From Leucocoprinus leucothites (Eukaryota > Basidiomycota > Agaricomycetes > Agaricales > Agaricaceae), in contig JAACJO010000001.1 of assembly GCA_013368445.1 (NCBI GenBank), forward strand, positions 682,001 through 746,000: a DNA stretch of 64,000 nucleotides, in the 5' to 3' direction. Shown here piece by piece: positions 36,351 to 46,714 of this stretch. The notes below the pieces were generated by a model. That model was not told where the DNA came from, did not search any database, and saw only the letters and a program-made list of their open reading frames with translations. A program made the translations under genes and the position numbers. Position 1 is the first letter of the stretch, and each line of letters opens with the position of its first letter.

Positions 36351-38539
36351 TCATCGCAGGGTCGTGGAAGGAAACGCATCCAGCGTTACACCGCCGGCAT
36401 TCCAAGCACCCCACGACGGAACACTATACGCATCGTCCGGCTTATCTCCTGCAACACCACCAGCTACTCGAGTGGTAAATGCCACTGGCACAGGTCCAAA
36501 CTCGTGAAAGCTTGTTATGTCCACCGCTTGCTTCACCAGCGATGCATATGCCTCGTCTTTCTTTTCTTGTCCATCAGCGACACCGTTCCATTGAGTTTCG
36601 CGGCTTGGGGTAAACGATGGTAAGATGAAGGGAAGAAGTTCTATCGCGTACTAAACACCGATAAGTTTGTGCTTTTGCATATGTTCGAATCTAGGAAGGT
36701 AGCAGCATACCTCGATGTTGAATAATGGAAAGTCGCAAGACGATACAAGAGCCTTGGGTAGATGTACCTCTCCTTCCAAAAACCTTTCCTTAAGAGATAG
36801 CGGAGCATCCGTCTTCGGTGGTTTCCACCACACAGCCTTAGCTACAAGTGCGGGCCTTGTGGCCCTAGCGGCTATCTCTTCACTGGCCCTTTCCTTCTCT
36901 TTCCTACGCGTAGAGCCCTGGGTTGCATGTCTGATGTATCGAAACAGCGCAAAGTTGATAGTGTATGGGGTCGCCAGTGCCTCGAGGAAGGTAAAATCGT
37001 GACATGAGAGCGAGAGAAAGCATGGTATTATTGTTGCTCTTGTGAATAAAACAAGTCAGTCAACGAGTTTTCATTTAAGGTTTCGAGGTAAAGAATACAT
37101 ACAGGTTTGGCGAGATAGAGCTGGAAATTGATCCATCAGGAAAGGCGTGGGGGGGGGGGTGGATGGCATTCAGAAACGTACTATGCATGTGGCTTCGACG
37201 GGTCTCAATCGATATTGTCCCCGGATTAATACTGCAGGTAAAGCCTGTCAACCATCCGAGTCAGCAAAAGGCCCAGGGATGGGAGCACCTTCGCGATACG
37301 CAGTCTGTCGTTTCTCAGAAGCAGGAGGTGAAATTATTTTAGGCATATAGACAATCTCAGTAATGGTCCTACAAGTGATTCATCAGAAAATCGAAAGAAA
37401 AGATCACAGATCTGACTTGCCTGCTCCGAGACCTTAGCGCCCCGTGCTTGACTTCAAAACCAAGTTCGTACACAATCGCCGAGGCTACTCGCTTTTCTCG
37501 AAAACTCGGAGGAGACTCGTACGTGAATACTGGTCTAGTATGTGCATCCCGTGAACCTGTCTCTTGCGTGGGGTACCTCCACTCGACGGAAGTGGGGAAA
37601 GGTATGGTGAAGGAAAAAGAGCAAGACCCTTGCAAGGTCCCATCAAACTCTTTACTTTTCGCTACCTCACATCGCCCGTTCTCCTGAGGGTCTCCGGAGC
37701 CTTTCTTTGAAAAAATGACGTATGATTTGTGAAGAAAGATATGATCAGTTGCAACTGGGAGGGACGCAGAGTGCTCTTCGACCTGAGCTTTGGCTCTGAG
37801 CTGAGGGTCTGCCTAAGTAGGTGATAGGAGGATATCTAGAGGTAGAGGGAGCTTACAAGAAGCTTGATACTGTGCACATTCATAGGTGCATCTAACCGTA
37901 AATCCACACTTCCTCGAAGTGGATTTCTATAAACCTCGGCGCTCGTTTCTTTGATCCAGGTAATGGTGCGCGAGTCACCAACTTCAAGGTGGCCCAGGGC
38001 TCGCGTCCTGAGGGTCTGCCGAAACCGACTCCATTGGTCAACCCTCCACCGATGTGAAATTTATGCAACACAAAGTTTGGACGTTGCGGTGATTGCGAAG
38101 CCCTCGGTTGCTCTTGAATGACCGAACTCGAACTATACCCAGGCGGATCGTGATCTTGACCTGCTGAGTTAACGGCTGACGAAACTGAGGTCGAATCCAG
38201 TGTGGTAGGTGTCACGGAAATTGGATCGTTCTCCGTGCTCCAGTGATCGACCTGTTCTATAGAGTAGTCCTGTTCGGAGAAGTCGATCAATGAATAACGC
38301 GGGAGGGTTGTGGCGATAGACCCGATGGTAAAGATGCTGTTGCGATTCAAGGTACTGTCGTCATTTTGTATCCGATTTTGCACTCCTGAGCCGAGGGTCG
38401 ACGGCCTTCCTGTAGGTACCACTCCACCAGTATATTCCCCGGAGGAAGCAGTGAGAATGGCTCCTTTTTCAGAAGGCAAGGCTTCAGAAGTTGTTGGATT
38501 CGGCAATGAAGGTAGTGGTCGGGAACGGGTCGTTGCCAT
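36351..38539 (-). pseudogene. Arrestin-like protein gene with frameshift and nonsense codon
   Basis: A minus-strand gene whose exons read like basidiomycete arrestin-N proteins. A disordered N-part begins MATTRSRPLPSLPNPTTSEA. Then come PRFIEIHFEEVWIYG, RLDAPMNVHSIKLL, CSFSFTIPFPTSVEWRYP, ESPPSFREKRVASAIVYELG, FEVKHGALRSRSR, TITEIVYMPKIISPPASEKR and QALPAVLIRGQYRLRPVE. The C-part contains KAVWWKPPKTDAPLSLKERF and the protein ends at 36351. Two lesions appear. First, between IYG and RLD the frame shifts by one base near 37892-37898, giving an immediate TAG. Second, a TGA at 37248-37250 sits where the family has Trp (between DSDG and QALP). No intron of usable size removes either. One intron (after RSRSR) has a perfect GC donor (AG|gcaagt). 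Arrestins bind membrane cargo and ubiquitin ligases. This copy looks disabled unless the sequence has errors. Confidence 0.7.
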
Positions 38540-39499
38540 GGTTGGTCCAGCGATTCCTGGGCCTGATCCTAATGGCTAAATCTCAACCCCACACTGCGCA
38601 GCGTTCCTATTATATGCATATAAACACATTCAGGGCTGCTGAATGGCTAAAAAAACATGAGCTGGTTGGGGAAAGCCAGAGGCCGGAGGCGTGGCGGGGA
38701 TAATTGTCTTTCGAGCAAACGAGGCAAGTAGTACGAAATCACACGAGCCTGGGCCTGCCAGTGAACAACTACTGCCGTAACCAGTTACGGATCATATATA
38801 TGAATCGTCATAGGCGCACTTTGATCCATGCTCTACGCTTAGTGGAGTGTCTAGCGCTAGCATGTATAGTGGATGGGAGAAGGGAGAACTTCGATCTGTT
38901 GATTATTTACATCCTTAGTGACAGGAAGCTTGCCAGGCCGCGCCAGCACTCAAGTGCATTGAATGTCGACCGCCGAGAGAAGGTCGCAGCTCTATTGTTA
39001 CACGAGTAGTGCAAACCCACCCCATACGGAATCTGACTAGTCCAATTTTGTTTGCAGGAAACGGCATGCCCGAGGCCCCAGCTTCAATATTAATCAACCC
39101 TACTATGTACACTGGGAGACGCGAATAAATAATAAAATAAGTACAAAGTCTATGGACATGGACAAATGAACCAATGAAATCAAGAAAACAAGGATAAGAA
39201 TGCATACACAGAGCCTGGTAAAGAAGGCTGGTTTACAAGAATTCTACGTGATTGTTAATACATCCCATCCGATTCCATCCAAAGTCAGATCCAACAAGTG
39301 AAGGGAAGGGGAGGAAGAACACTAGACAAACGTACACATGAACAAGAGAAGTATACACATAGCATAAACATCGTCTGTTGGTACAAGCTGTCCTTTCTGT
39401 TTCGATCCCGAAACATCCCAAAGAGAAATCATGAAAGGAATCGAATCCGGCGGCCAAACCAGAACGTAAAAGCACATACCAAAAGGCCATGAGGATGGT
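38540..39499. other. Spacer between arrestin-like gene and Ser/Pro-rich protein gene
   Basis: 960 bp. The small plus-strand ORF at 38704-39009 lacks any recognisable feature. This should contain the promoter of the arrestin-like gene and the 3' UTR of the next minus-strand gene. Confidence 0.35.
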
Positions 39500-41193
39500 C
39501 TATGATGCCTTGTTCCGTCTTTTACTCCTTCTAACATTGCTCCCTATCGCACTCACACTCTCACCCGCCTTAGTATCGCCGTTGCTCTCTCTCGGTCTCT
39601 TCACCGTCCTCCCCGTCGATACTACGCCGGGAGTAGCTTTATCCTGAAGATGCACCGAGTTAACCGATACCCCACTTGTCGGTTTATGGGATGTAGCATT
39701 GGGGTTTGAAGCAGCTCGTGAGTGCTTATTCCTTTGGTGTGTCGGTTGGGATCTAACAGGAGATATTGGTGGCGGTGGTGATTCTGCACGACGTTTGTTC
39801 CTGTTGCGCAAGTTGTAACGGGGTGATGTGGATACGGACGTAGATAGGGATGAATGCCCTGGGGAAGAGGGAAGCTTTGATGGGCCTGCAGTTGGCGAGA
39901 TGGGTGATCGCACATTTAATGGAGCGGGCGATGCTGAGTTCGAAAAAGAAGGCAAGTCTCGTGCAGGAGAAGGCTCTACGGGAGAAGTAGGGGCAAGGGG
40001 AGTGCCACCAACACGCGTTGGGGTTGACCGCACGCACCCAGTAACAGGAGTGGGCGTCAAGGCACGCTTCTGAGAACTTTGTTGATGATCGTGCGATTGA
40101 GTTATCGGCATCGGCGATTCTGTAGCACTGCCATCGAGAATAGGCGCCTGTGAGTCCAGACGCGTAAACCCCATCCGGGAATATGACATCGTTTCCGGCT
40201 CGGAGGGCATATGTGAGTCAGAGTCGGCAATAGAATTCATTTCGGATGCCATTGAAGTGCTAGCGCTCGTGGCTGCCACTTTTGGTTGCGTTGTTGCTGT
40301 TGAAGGTGTTAAACTCGTGGCTTTGGACTTTTCTGGCCATTGGCGGGAACCGCTGGGTGTTACGATGGGGGTGTCAACCCATGGCTCCGTTTGCTGTGAG
40401 TCAGAGGTGAGACCAGGAATAGGTTGAGATGCAGCCTGTGGTGTATTGGTGATATCGTATGGTAGAACTGGATACGAGGGCATTGGCTGCGACTGGGGCT
40501 GAGAATCGAACTGTGAACCGAGATCGAGTAGCGCGTCAGTGCGTTTAATTTTAGGAAATGTGCGACGTGGAGGTGGCAGCAATTCAGTCTCCAACACTGG
40601 TTCCGTGGGTGTTCTTTGGATTTTTCTTGTCGATTCAAAGGTGTATACTTTCTTCTTGCGTTCTTCTTCTAGAACATAGTGGGGATCGTTGGGGTCATTC
40701 ACATCCTTAGGCACAGACGGTTGGATTTGGCGGGGTTGTAGATAGACAGTGGGGACTGGGGGGAGGGTGCTCTCATAGGCAAAGTCGCGGACTTTCACAC
40801 CAAGCTCTAATAACTTTGAGACGGAAGGCTGTTCCGAGAACACAGGCTTTCGACGCGCAATTGCGACAGGAAGGCCAGATCCTTTTATAGATGCCTTTTC
40901 TTTTGTCTTGTGGTTTGGGTGTGAATTTGCACTAGTACTGGCGACTGGAGTGAAATCTTGTGCTTGGGTTGAAGATTCAGGGGGATTGAGCGACGTTGAC
41001 TTTTAGAAGAGACACGTAAGGACGTGCGACTTGAGGATGAACGTTCGAGATCAGACATCGTATCTAGACTCACAGGGTTCTGTTGACTTGCTGCATACTC
41101 ATTCAACGCCTGTATTAGAGCATTTGCATCTTGGTGAGTCTCTAGCAAAGATTTGGGCTTCTGGTGGATGGGAGGTTGAGTTTCGTTCGTCAT
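39500..41193 (-). CDS. Unrecognised Ser/Pro/Thr-rich basic protein, probably nuclear
   Basis: Two exons on the minus strand, 41074-41193 and 39500-40999, joined through a canonical gtgagt...aaag intron, give 539 residues. The most gene-like, ordered segment lies at about residues 90-150 (RKPVFSEQPSVSKLLELGVK, then VRDFAYESTLPPVPTVYLQP). A charged VLEEERKKKVYTFESTRKIQ follows. The rest is low-complexity Ser, Pro and Thr with many SP/TP sites, and the C-terminus has basic clusters (NLRNRNKRR, VRRSKRRNKAS) that look like nuclear localisation signals. I do not recognise the family. The start at 41193 was chosen because it leaves a 210-bp divergent promoter with the PP2C gene; a Met at 41250 is also open. 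Many potential proline-directed phosphorylation sites suggest, but do not prove, cell-cycle control. Confidence 0.7.
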
Positions 41194-41403
41194 GTTGACT
41201 CTCACTAGGTGGCGGGACTGAAGGAAGAGCGGAGAGCCACAAGTGTGCACTTTAAGTGGAGAGCAGCGCCTAGTTAGCTGGACATCGGACTCCGACCAAC
41301 AATCAAATCATTGTGACACAAACATGCGTCAATATATATCACGTGAGTCTAGTCATACTTCCATTTTTGAATTCTGCATTCTACTCGCAACTCACTGGTC
41401 GCA
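41194..41403. promoter_or_regulatory. Short bidirectional promoter, Ser/Pro-rich protein / PP2C
   Basis: Only 210 bp separate two outward-facing start codons, so the two genes must share promoter sequence. No TATA box is clear. A cgtgagtctag stretch lies about 60 bp before the PP2C start. Confidence 0.45.
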
Positions 41404-43170
41404 ATGTTGCGACGTGCATGGAAGCCGGTTGCCGCCACTGTCGCCGTCGGTGTCCCCACATACTATCTCTACCGCTCATACGCCACTCACCCCACCTTTG
41501 AGCTCCCTATTCGTACCAAGGGACCCGACGGCAAGCCCGAAATGACTACCCGCACCATTTCTATCCTTCCCCTCAAGACTATCGAGGAACGTATCAACCA
41601 GCATGCGACATCAAAGTCGCATAATAGTCCAGGAGGCATAAGCTGGAATTATTCTACGGCTTTCCTAGCATCAAACGATCCAATTGAGGACGCCAATGCT
41701 ACACAGATTGTTCAAAGAGACGAGTCTGACCCATCTGCACCAGGCGACTGGTTGTTCTTTGCGATAATGGATGGCCACAGTGGCACACACACCTCCCAAC
41801 TCTTATCAAAGATTCTCATCAAGGCTGTCGCCCTCGAGTTGTTTAAACTCTCCAACCCCTCCGATGAGACCAAGACCGCCGCGGGTATTCTTTCAAGTGC
41901 TTCGCGACTCATCTGGGGGAGGTCTAACAAGCCTGTTCTATCAACACAGACGAAACGGGGCACTTCAATTAAGGACCCCAACGTCGTTTCCGGTGCCATT
42001 GCAGAAGCTTTCGCAAGGCTTGACCACGAACTCATCAACGCTCCCCTTCGTATTCTCGCCAATAACCTGGATGAAGAATCAAAGAAGAACAAAACAATTC
42101 CTGACCTAAGTCAACACCCACTTGCACTTACCTCAATGGAACCTGCTGTCTCTGGCAGCTGTGCTATTATGGCCGCTTTCGACACAGTGAACCGTGATTT
42201 GTATGTCGCGTGCACGGGTGACAGTCGAGCTGTAGTTGGTGCTTGGGAGCCTTCAGAGGACGGGAAAGGTCAATGGAGAATCGAAGTTTTATCGGAAGAT
42301 CAGACAGGAAGGAACTCGAATGAGGCGGAACGGTAAGCCCTAGTTAGCTCTGCTTTCCCCTGGCCCACAACCCATACTTTTCATATATAGAATGCGCTCA
42401 GAGCATCCCGCGGATGAATCGGAATACGTGATACGTGAAGGTCGCGTCCTTGGTGGACTTGAGCCAACCCGCGCTTTCGGTGACGCAAGATACAAGTGGC
42501 CTCGGCCAGTCCAGGAAACGTTAGTCCCGATTCTTTTCATTCCTCACCCTCTCGTTTCTGACCCTCTCGTCAAATTAGATTGAGTCAAGCGTTCATGGTC
42601 GGCAATGGCAAGCCTCTCCGCCCACCACCTGCTCTCTTCAAAACTCCACCATACGTTACCGCCCGCCCAGTCGTCACTCACCACAAATTCACATTCCCTT
42701 CATCTACTTCCACCATTCCTTCTGAAGCTAATCAAAAACCCATTCGTTTCCTCGTTCTTGCCACAGACGGCCTCTGGGATCAACTTTCTAACAGCGAAGT
42801 AGTCTCCTTGGTCGCAGGTCACCTCTCTGGGCTCAAAGGCACAATACCGAAATCTACTCTTCCCTCACTCGTACCCGTAAAGACGGGTTCTTCATCTGGC
42901 GTCGATGGTAAATCAGCATCAGTGGTGCAGAGAAAGGAAGAGGCTGCCCAGGAAGGAAGCTGGGCGTTTAAGGATGAGAATCTTAGTGCTCATTTGATCA
43001 GAAATGCGTTTGGTGGGGGTGATGAAGGTGCTCTGAGGAGACTGTTGAGCATACCGGCGCCATATTCAAGGAGATACAGAGATGATGTCACAGTGACTGT
43101 TGTTTGGTGGCAGGAGGGTGCCGAGACGGAAGTGCAGGCTGGGGCTGAGACGCTCAAGGCGAAACTCTAG
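41404..43170 (+). CDS. Mitochondrial-type PP2C protein phosphatase (PDP/Ptc5-like)
   Basis: Three exons (41404-42332, 42391-42519, 42579-43170) close in phase to 549 residues. The N-terminus (MLRRAWKPVAATVAVGVPTY) is basic then hydrophobic, suggesting import into mitochondria with a membrane anchor. PP2C motifs follow in order: LFFAIMDGHSGTHTSQLLSK with the metal-binding DG, DLYVACTGDSRAVVGAW, REGRVLGGLEPTRAFGDARY, FLVLATDGLWDQLSNSEVVS and YRDDVTVTVVWW with the last metal Asp. The layout resembles pyruvate dehydrogenase phosphatases and yeast Ptc5, which dephosphorylate E1alpha of pyruvate dehydrogenase. The substrate assignment is by resemblance only. All metal-binding positions I can see are kept. 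Confidence 0.9.
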
Positions 43171-43979
43171 GCTAGTTGATTACTCGATCGCCGAATTTCA
43201 AGCTATGTTTAAACGCTCTTAGGTAGAGCTCGGGGTTATAGTTTTAGTTCAAATACCAACATAGTGAGTGGCTCTCCCCAGCGAGGACCACAGCCTTGAG
43301 CTTCCATTTTTAAGAGCGGATTGCTTGCTTTTAGTGGGCTTGGTGGTATTCATGTGCAATTCCCTATGGGGTGTATCGACTGCCGATGTGCAGTAGGGTA
43401 GTCCAGACGCGCAACTACTTATGTCGATCACCTTCAATGATACTACGATATTTCCCGTAGACTGAGAGAGAGGTTATCTATACCCTTGAAATTCCACGGA
43501 GACGCCTTTAACCTTAACACCTGTCAGACCGGTTTTCCTGCCTAGTTAGACGGTGGTAACACCCCCTTACTACTGTCTAGCTAGGCGGGAAAAACTGGGT
43601 CTGACAAGTGAACCTTAGTCACACCGTGCTGTGAACGTATCCTTTTAAGGTATCTCGCTAGCCAATGATTCCACAGCTCACGCACTCACCCTCGGGATCA
43701 AAATAGAATTCAAGCCTGCAATTGTTCTAAAATTATGCGACTTGTATTTAAACCAGGCAGATGGCACTCTCCTTGTTTTATCCCACCTGGTATCCATGCA
43801 ATATATTGCCGGGCAAGGTTCATTGTCAGCCTCAACCTCTAATGCTTCAGCACCCCTCGCCCTTCTACCGAAGTTGCCCTCCCCAGCTTTATTAACTGAA
43901 CAAACTCTCAAAACCCCGCCAGACACACAAGCCGGCTGGTGTATCTTCCCTTATAATTACCCACCAACCACTCGAAACC
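43171..43979. other. Spacer between PP2C and NACHT genes, holds the hairpin
   Basis: About 810 bp. Apart from the hairpin (43518-43610) I see no gene. The last 300 bp are C/T-rich and should carry the promoter of the NACHT gene. Confidence 0.4.
43518..43610. repeat. Foldback inverted repeat (hairpin)
   Basis: Left arm 43518-43559 and right arm 43567-43610 are imperfect inverted copies separated by 7 nt. Key matches are gtcagacc against ggtctgac, ttttcc against ggaaaa, and gcctagttagac against gtctagctaggc. I count about 36 of 43 positions matching, with most differences of the G-U wobble kind if transcribed. It sits 370 bp before the NACHT gene start. A foldback MITE or a small-RNA precursor are both possible. 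Confidence 0.7.
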
Positions 43980-46152
43980 ATGCAAAGCAGCACCTTTTCA
44001 GAGAGGTCAACAGCAGGTGTATTCTCCAACTCAAGTGATTTCATCCTCAACCTCTACAACTCTGTGGTTGGCGATGTCCATGAGACTCCTGACAACTGTA
44101 CGATTATCTGTGCCGACTTATGAATGATGCTCATATATCTGCTGTAGTCTTGGCGACTCTCGCACGATATACAATTCGAGGGGCTGAATTTGACTCTTCA
44201 GAGCGCGATCCCCCTCCTCGTTGTCACCCAGGGACTCGCAAAGCCATCGTTGATCGGATCTGGCACTGGTTCTGCAATCCGCGTCGGACGAAGCGAATGC
44301 TGTGGCTGGTTGGCCCGGCTGGAGTGGGCAAGTCTGCAATTATGCAGACACTGGCTGAACTCGTAGTTGGAAAAGCCATTCTTGCCACTCTGTTCTTCTC
44401 TGTTAATGGACGTAACAACGCCGCAAGAGTCATCGTTACTCTAGCATATCGGATTGCCGTCCAATACCCCCCTTACCGAGAATTCCTTCGTACACGACTA
44501 GCCGGTGATTCCAAGCTAATGGAAAAATCCATTACGGCGCAGTTCTCTGCCTTAATCGTCGATCCTTTTATTACACTGGGTATATACAAGGGCCCACACC
44601 CTCTCATCTTCATCATCGATGGCCTCGATGAATGCAAGGGAGCAACTGAGCAGTGCTTGCTGCTTGGTCTGATTTCCTACTTCTCTATCTCTTTTCCAGA
44701 CGCCCCATTGCTTTGGGTTATGGCTGGCCGGCCTGAGGCACATATCACTACGTTTCTTTCCTGCAAGCGGCTTCTTCCGTGTTACGATAAAGAGGAGGTC
44801 GTCATTAACTCTACAGAAGCCTGTCAAGATATGGAACGATTCCTCCGCGCAGAATTTCAAAGGATCCGAGCTTCCAATCCAGTCATAAGATCTCTCTTCC
44901 CTCAATGGCCAACTGAGAACGATTTTCTCAAGTTGCTCATGGCAGCGGGAGGCCTTTTCGCTTATGCCGCGACTGGCGCTCGTTTTATCGGTGACCCAAT
45001 GTATGGAGACCCAATCTCTCGATTTCAGCTGGTCCTTCGCCTCATCGATGCCAGCATCCCTCTTCCTGTACCCGAGAATCCAGCATCGACAAACCACCCT
45101 ATGGCCCATCTTCGTGCTCTCTACAGACACATTCTCTCACAAATAACGCCAGATACCCTTCCTCATACCATTGAGATTTTGGCGTATGTGATACTTCCCT
45201 ACTGGGATTGTCCTGCTTTGGCATTTATGTGTACCTGGCTTGGAATGGCTCCTCAAGTTGTTTATCGTGCTCTCCATCACCTTCATTCAGTTTTAAGCAT
45301 TCCATCCCCTGGTGATGCTCGCAACGAGGGAGTCATAGTCTATCACAAATCCTTCAGTGATTTCTTGCTTGACTCTCAGCTGTCAGGAATAGAAACAGGC
45401 ACAGAAGACGATGAATTCTATAGAAATGCAGTGCGAGGGCTTCGAATACTGAGCAATATACCACGCACTGGATCTGGTGAGTGCTGCACTGATTCTACAT
45501 TCATCAGAGTCTCAAGGCTCATGATCTTCAAGATTTACATCAATATATTGTTCCTTTATGGCCGTATATCGAACCGGCTTCACCCGACTTGGAAGATGAT
45601 CAACTTTTTATCTATACAGGTGCTTGCGATGAAGTTGCACACCTATCAGATGTATTACGTTCTGGAAAGATTCCCCTGCCCACTATCATTCACGGTTTGA
45701 TGGTAGTGAATTGGGAGTATGATGGGTCCGAGCCAGACCTCCTCCCAGATATATTTGTAAGTACTCCACTCGTTGATACTCTCAACCTAGTATGTCTAAT
45801 TTCCTCAGGATGGCAATTCTGAAATCTCAAAACGGCTCGACGACGAGGGCGGTTTTCTTGATGTTCCAGTAAAGTTCCCCGATCTGGATATTTTCCTCCC
45901 CGTAGGGCCATTGAATTTGCACTTATATCAACCCCATAATGTAAGCATGTCTGCCATGATTCAGGTGGCCTGTTAACATCGTTCTGGTAGCTTCCCTCGG
46001 CTCAAAAACGCAGAAAGCCGTTGAAGGCTCTCGAAACATCTGATTCTCGGACTCAGGTCCTGTTGTCTTACCTAGAATATGCCAAATCACACACCAGACG
46101 CTTGTATAAGAGCATTCATCGGGAATGGCTTCCAAGGGTGGGTGCACTGTAA
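43980..46152 (+). CDS. NACHT-domain NTPase (NLR-like), no recognisable repeat domain
   Basis: Five exons (43980-44097, 44148-45476, 45533-45756, 45809-45940, 45991-46152) close in phase to 654 residues. A short N-terminal tail (MQSSTFSERSTAGVFSNSSD) leads into FDSSERDPPPRCHPGTR, the usual linker before fungal NACHT domains. Walker A is WLVGPAGVGKSAIMQ, Walker B is LIFIIDGLDECKG, and a sensor-like WVMAGRPEAHI follows. Winged-helix-like sequence continues to about residue 460 (YHKSFSDFLLDSQLSG). The remaining 200 residues contain no WD40, ankyrin or TPR units and end in a basic helix. NLR-like proteins of Agaricomycetes are thought to act in non-self recognition and programmed cell death by analogy with Podospora HET-E. 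Here ligand sensing would need a partner or an unfamiliar C-terminus. The intron at 45477-45532 was chosen because other joints give an early stop. Confidence 0.85.
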
Positions 46153-46714
46153 TGTAGCTTCAGAGATAAATTCAGGATCGGACTACTATTTTTGGTATGA
46201 TTTCTCGGCTGTATGGACGGATTTGAAACCAGTAGGGCGCTGAGTAAACCTTTCCTGTAGTTTAAAAAACCCTGGAAGTTGTGATCCTGCTATGTGACAG
46301 CTCGGAACCTCTGTAATTACTTGGAATAAGTAGCCCCATCCTCGATAAGAACTTAGGTAGACTGGTCTCTACTTGTATCGTGCCGCTAGACGAAAAGAAA
46401 TCAGTTGTATTGGTTTAAATGAAGCCCCCACACTTCAGGTTCCAATCTTCACGTAGCAGGACTACTGCACAGACGGATATGTGCTACATCAGTGGTTCGG
46501 CCACCAGTGATTAATATACCACTGGGCTGAAGTAATAGTTTACCTCAGACAGTGCCTTTATCCGGGAAATCGGAATACTACATCTACATATACCTAAACA
46601 CCTCCCTACATGAAACTCAAACCGAAAAAGAAAAAATCCGAAAAGCAAATCTACACATCCCTGCACATACGCCCAACACGACTCGTATAACACGAGCACA
46701 TCACACTAATCTAC
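46153..46714. other. Spacer between convergent NACHT and USP genes
   Basis: 560 bp between two 3' ends, AT-rich, with no ORF worth reporting and no second copy of the 43518 hairpin that I can see. Confidence 0.4.

Noticed and set aside
45477..45700. NACHT gene ending at 45700 by reading through the intron
   Set aside because: Splicing 45477-45532 opens a better frame (LHQYIVPLWPYIEP onward) with two further canonical introns and a natural stop at 46152.
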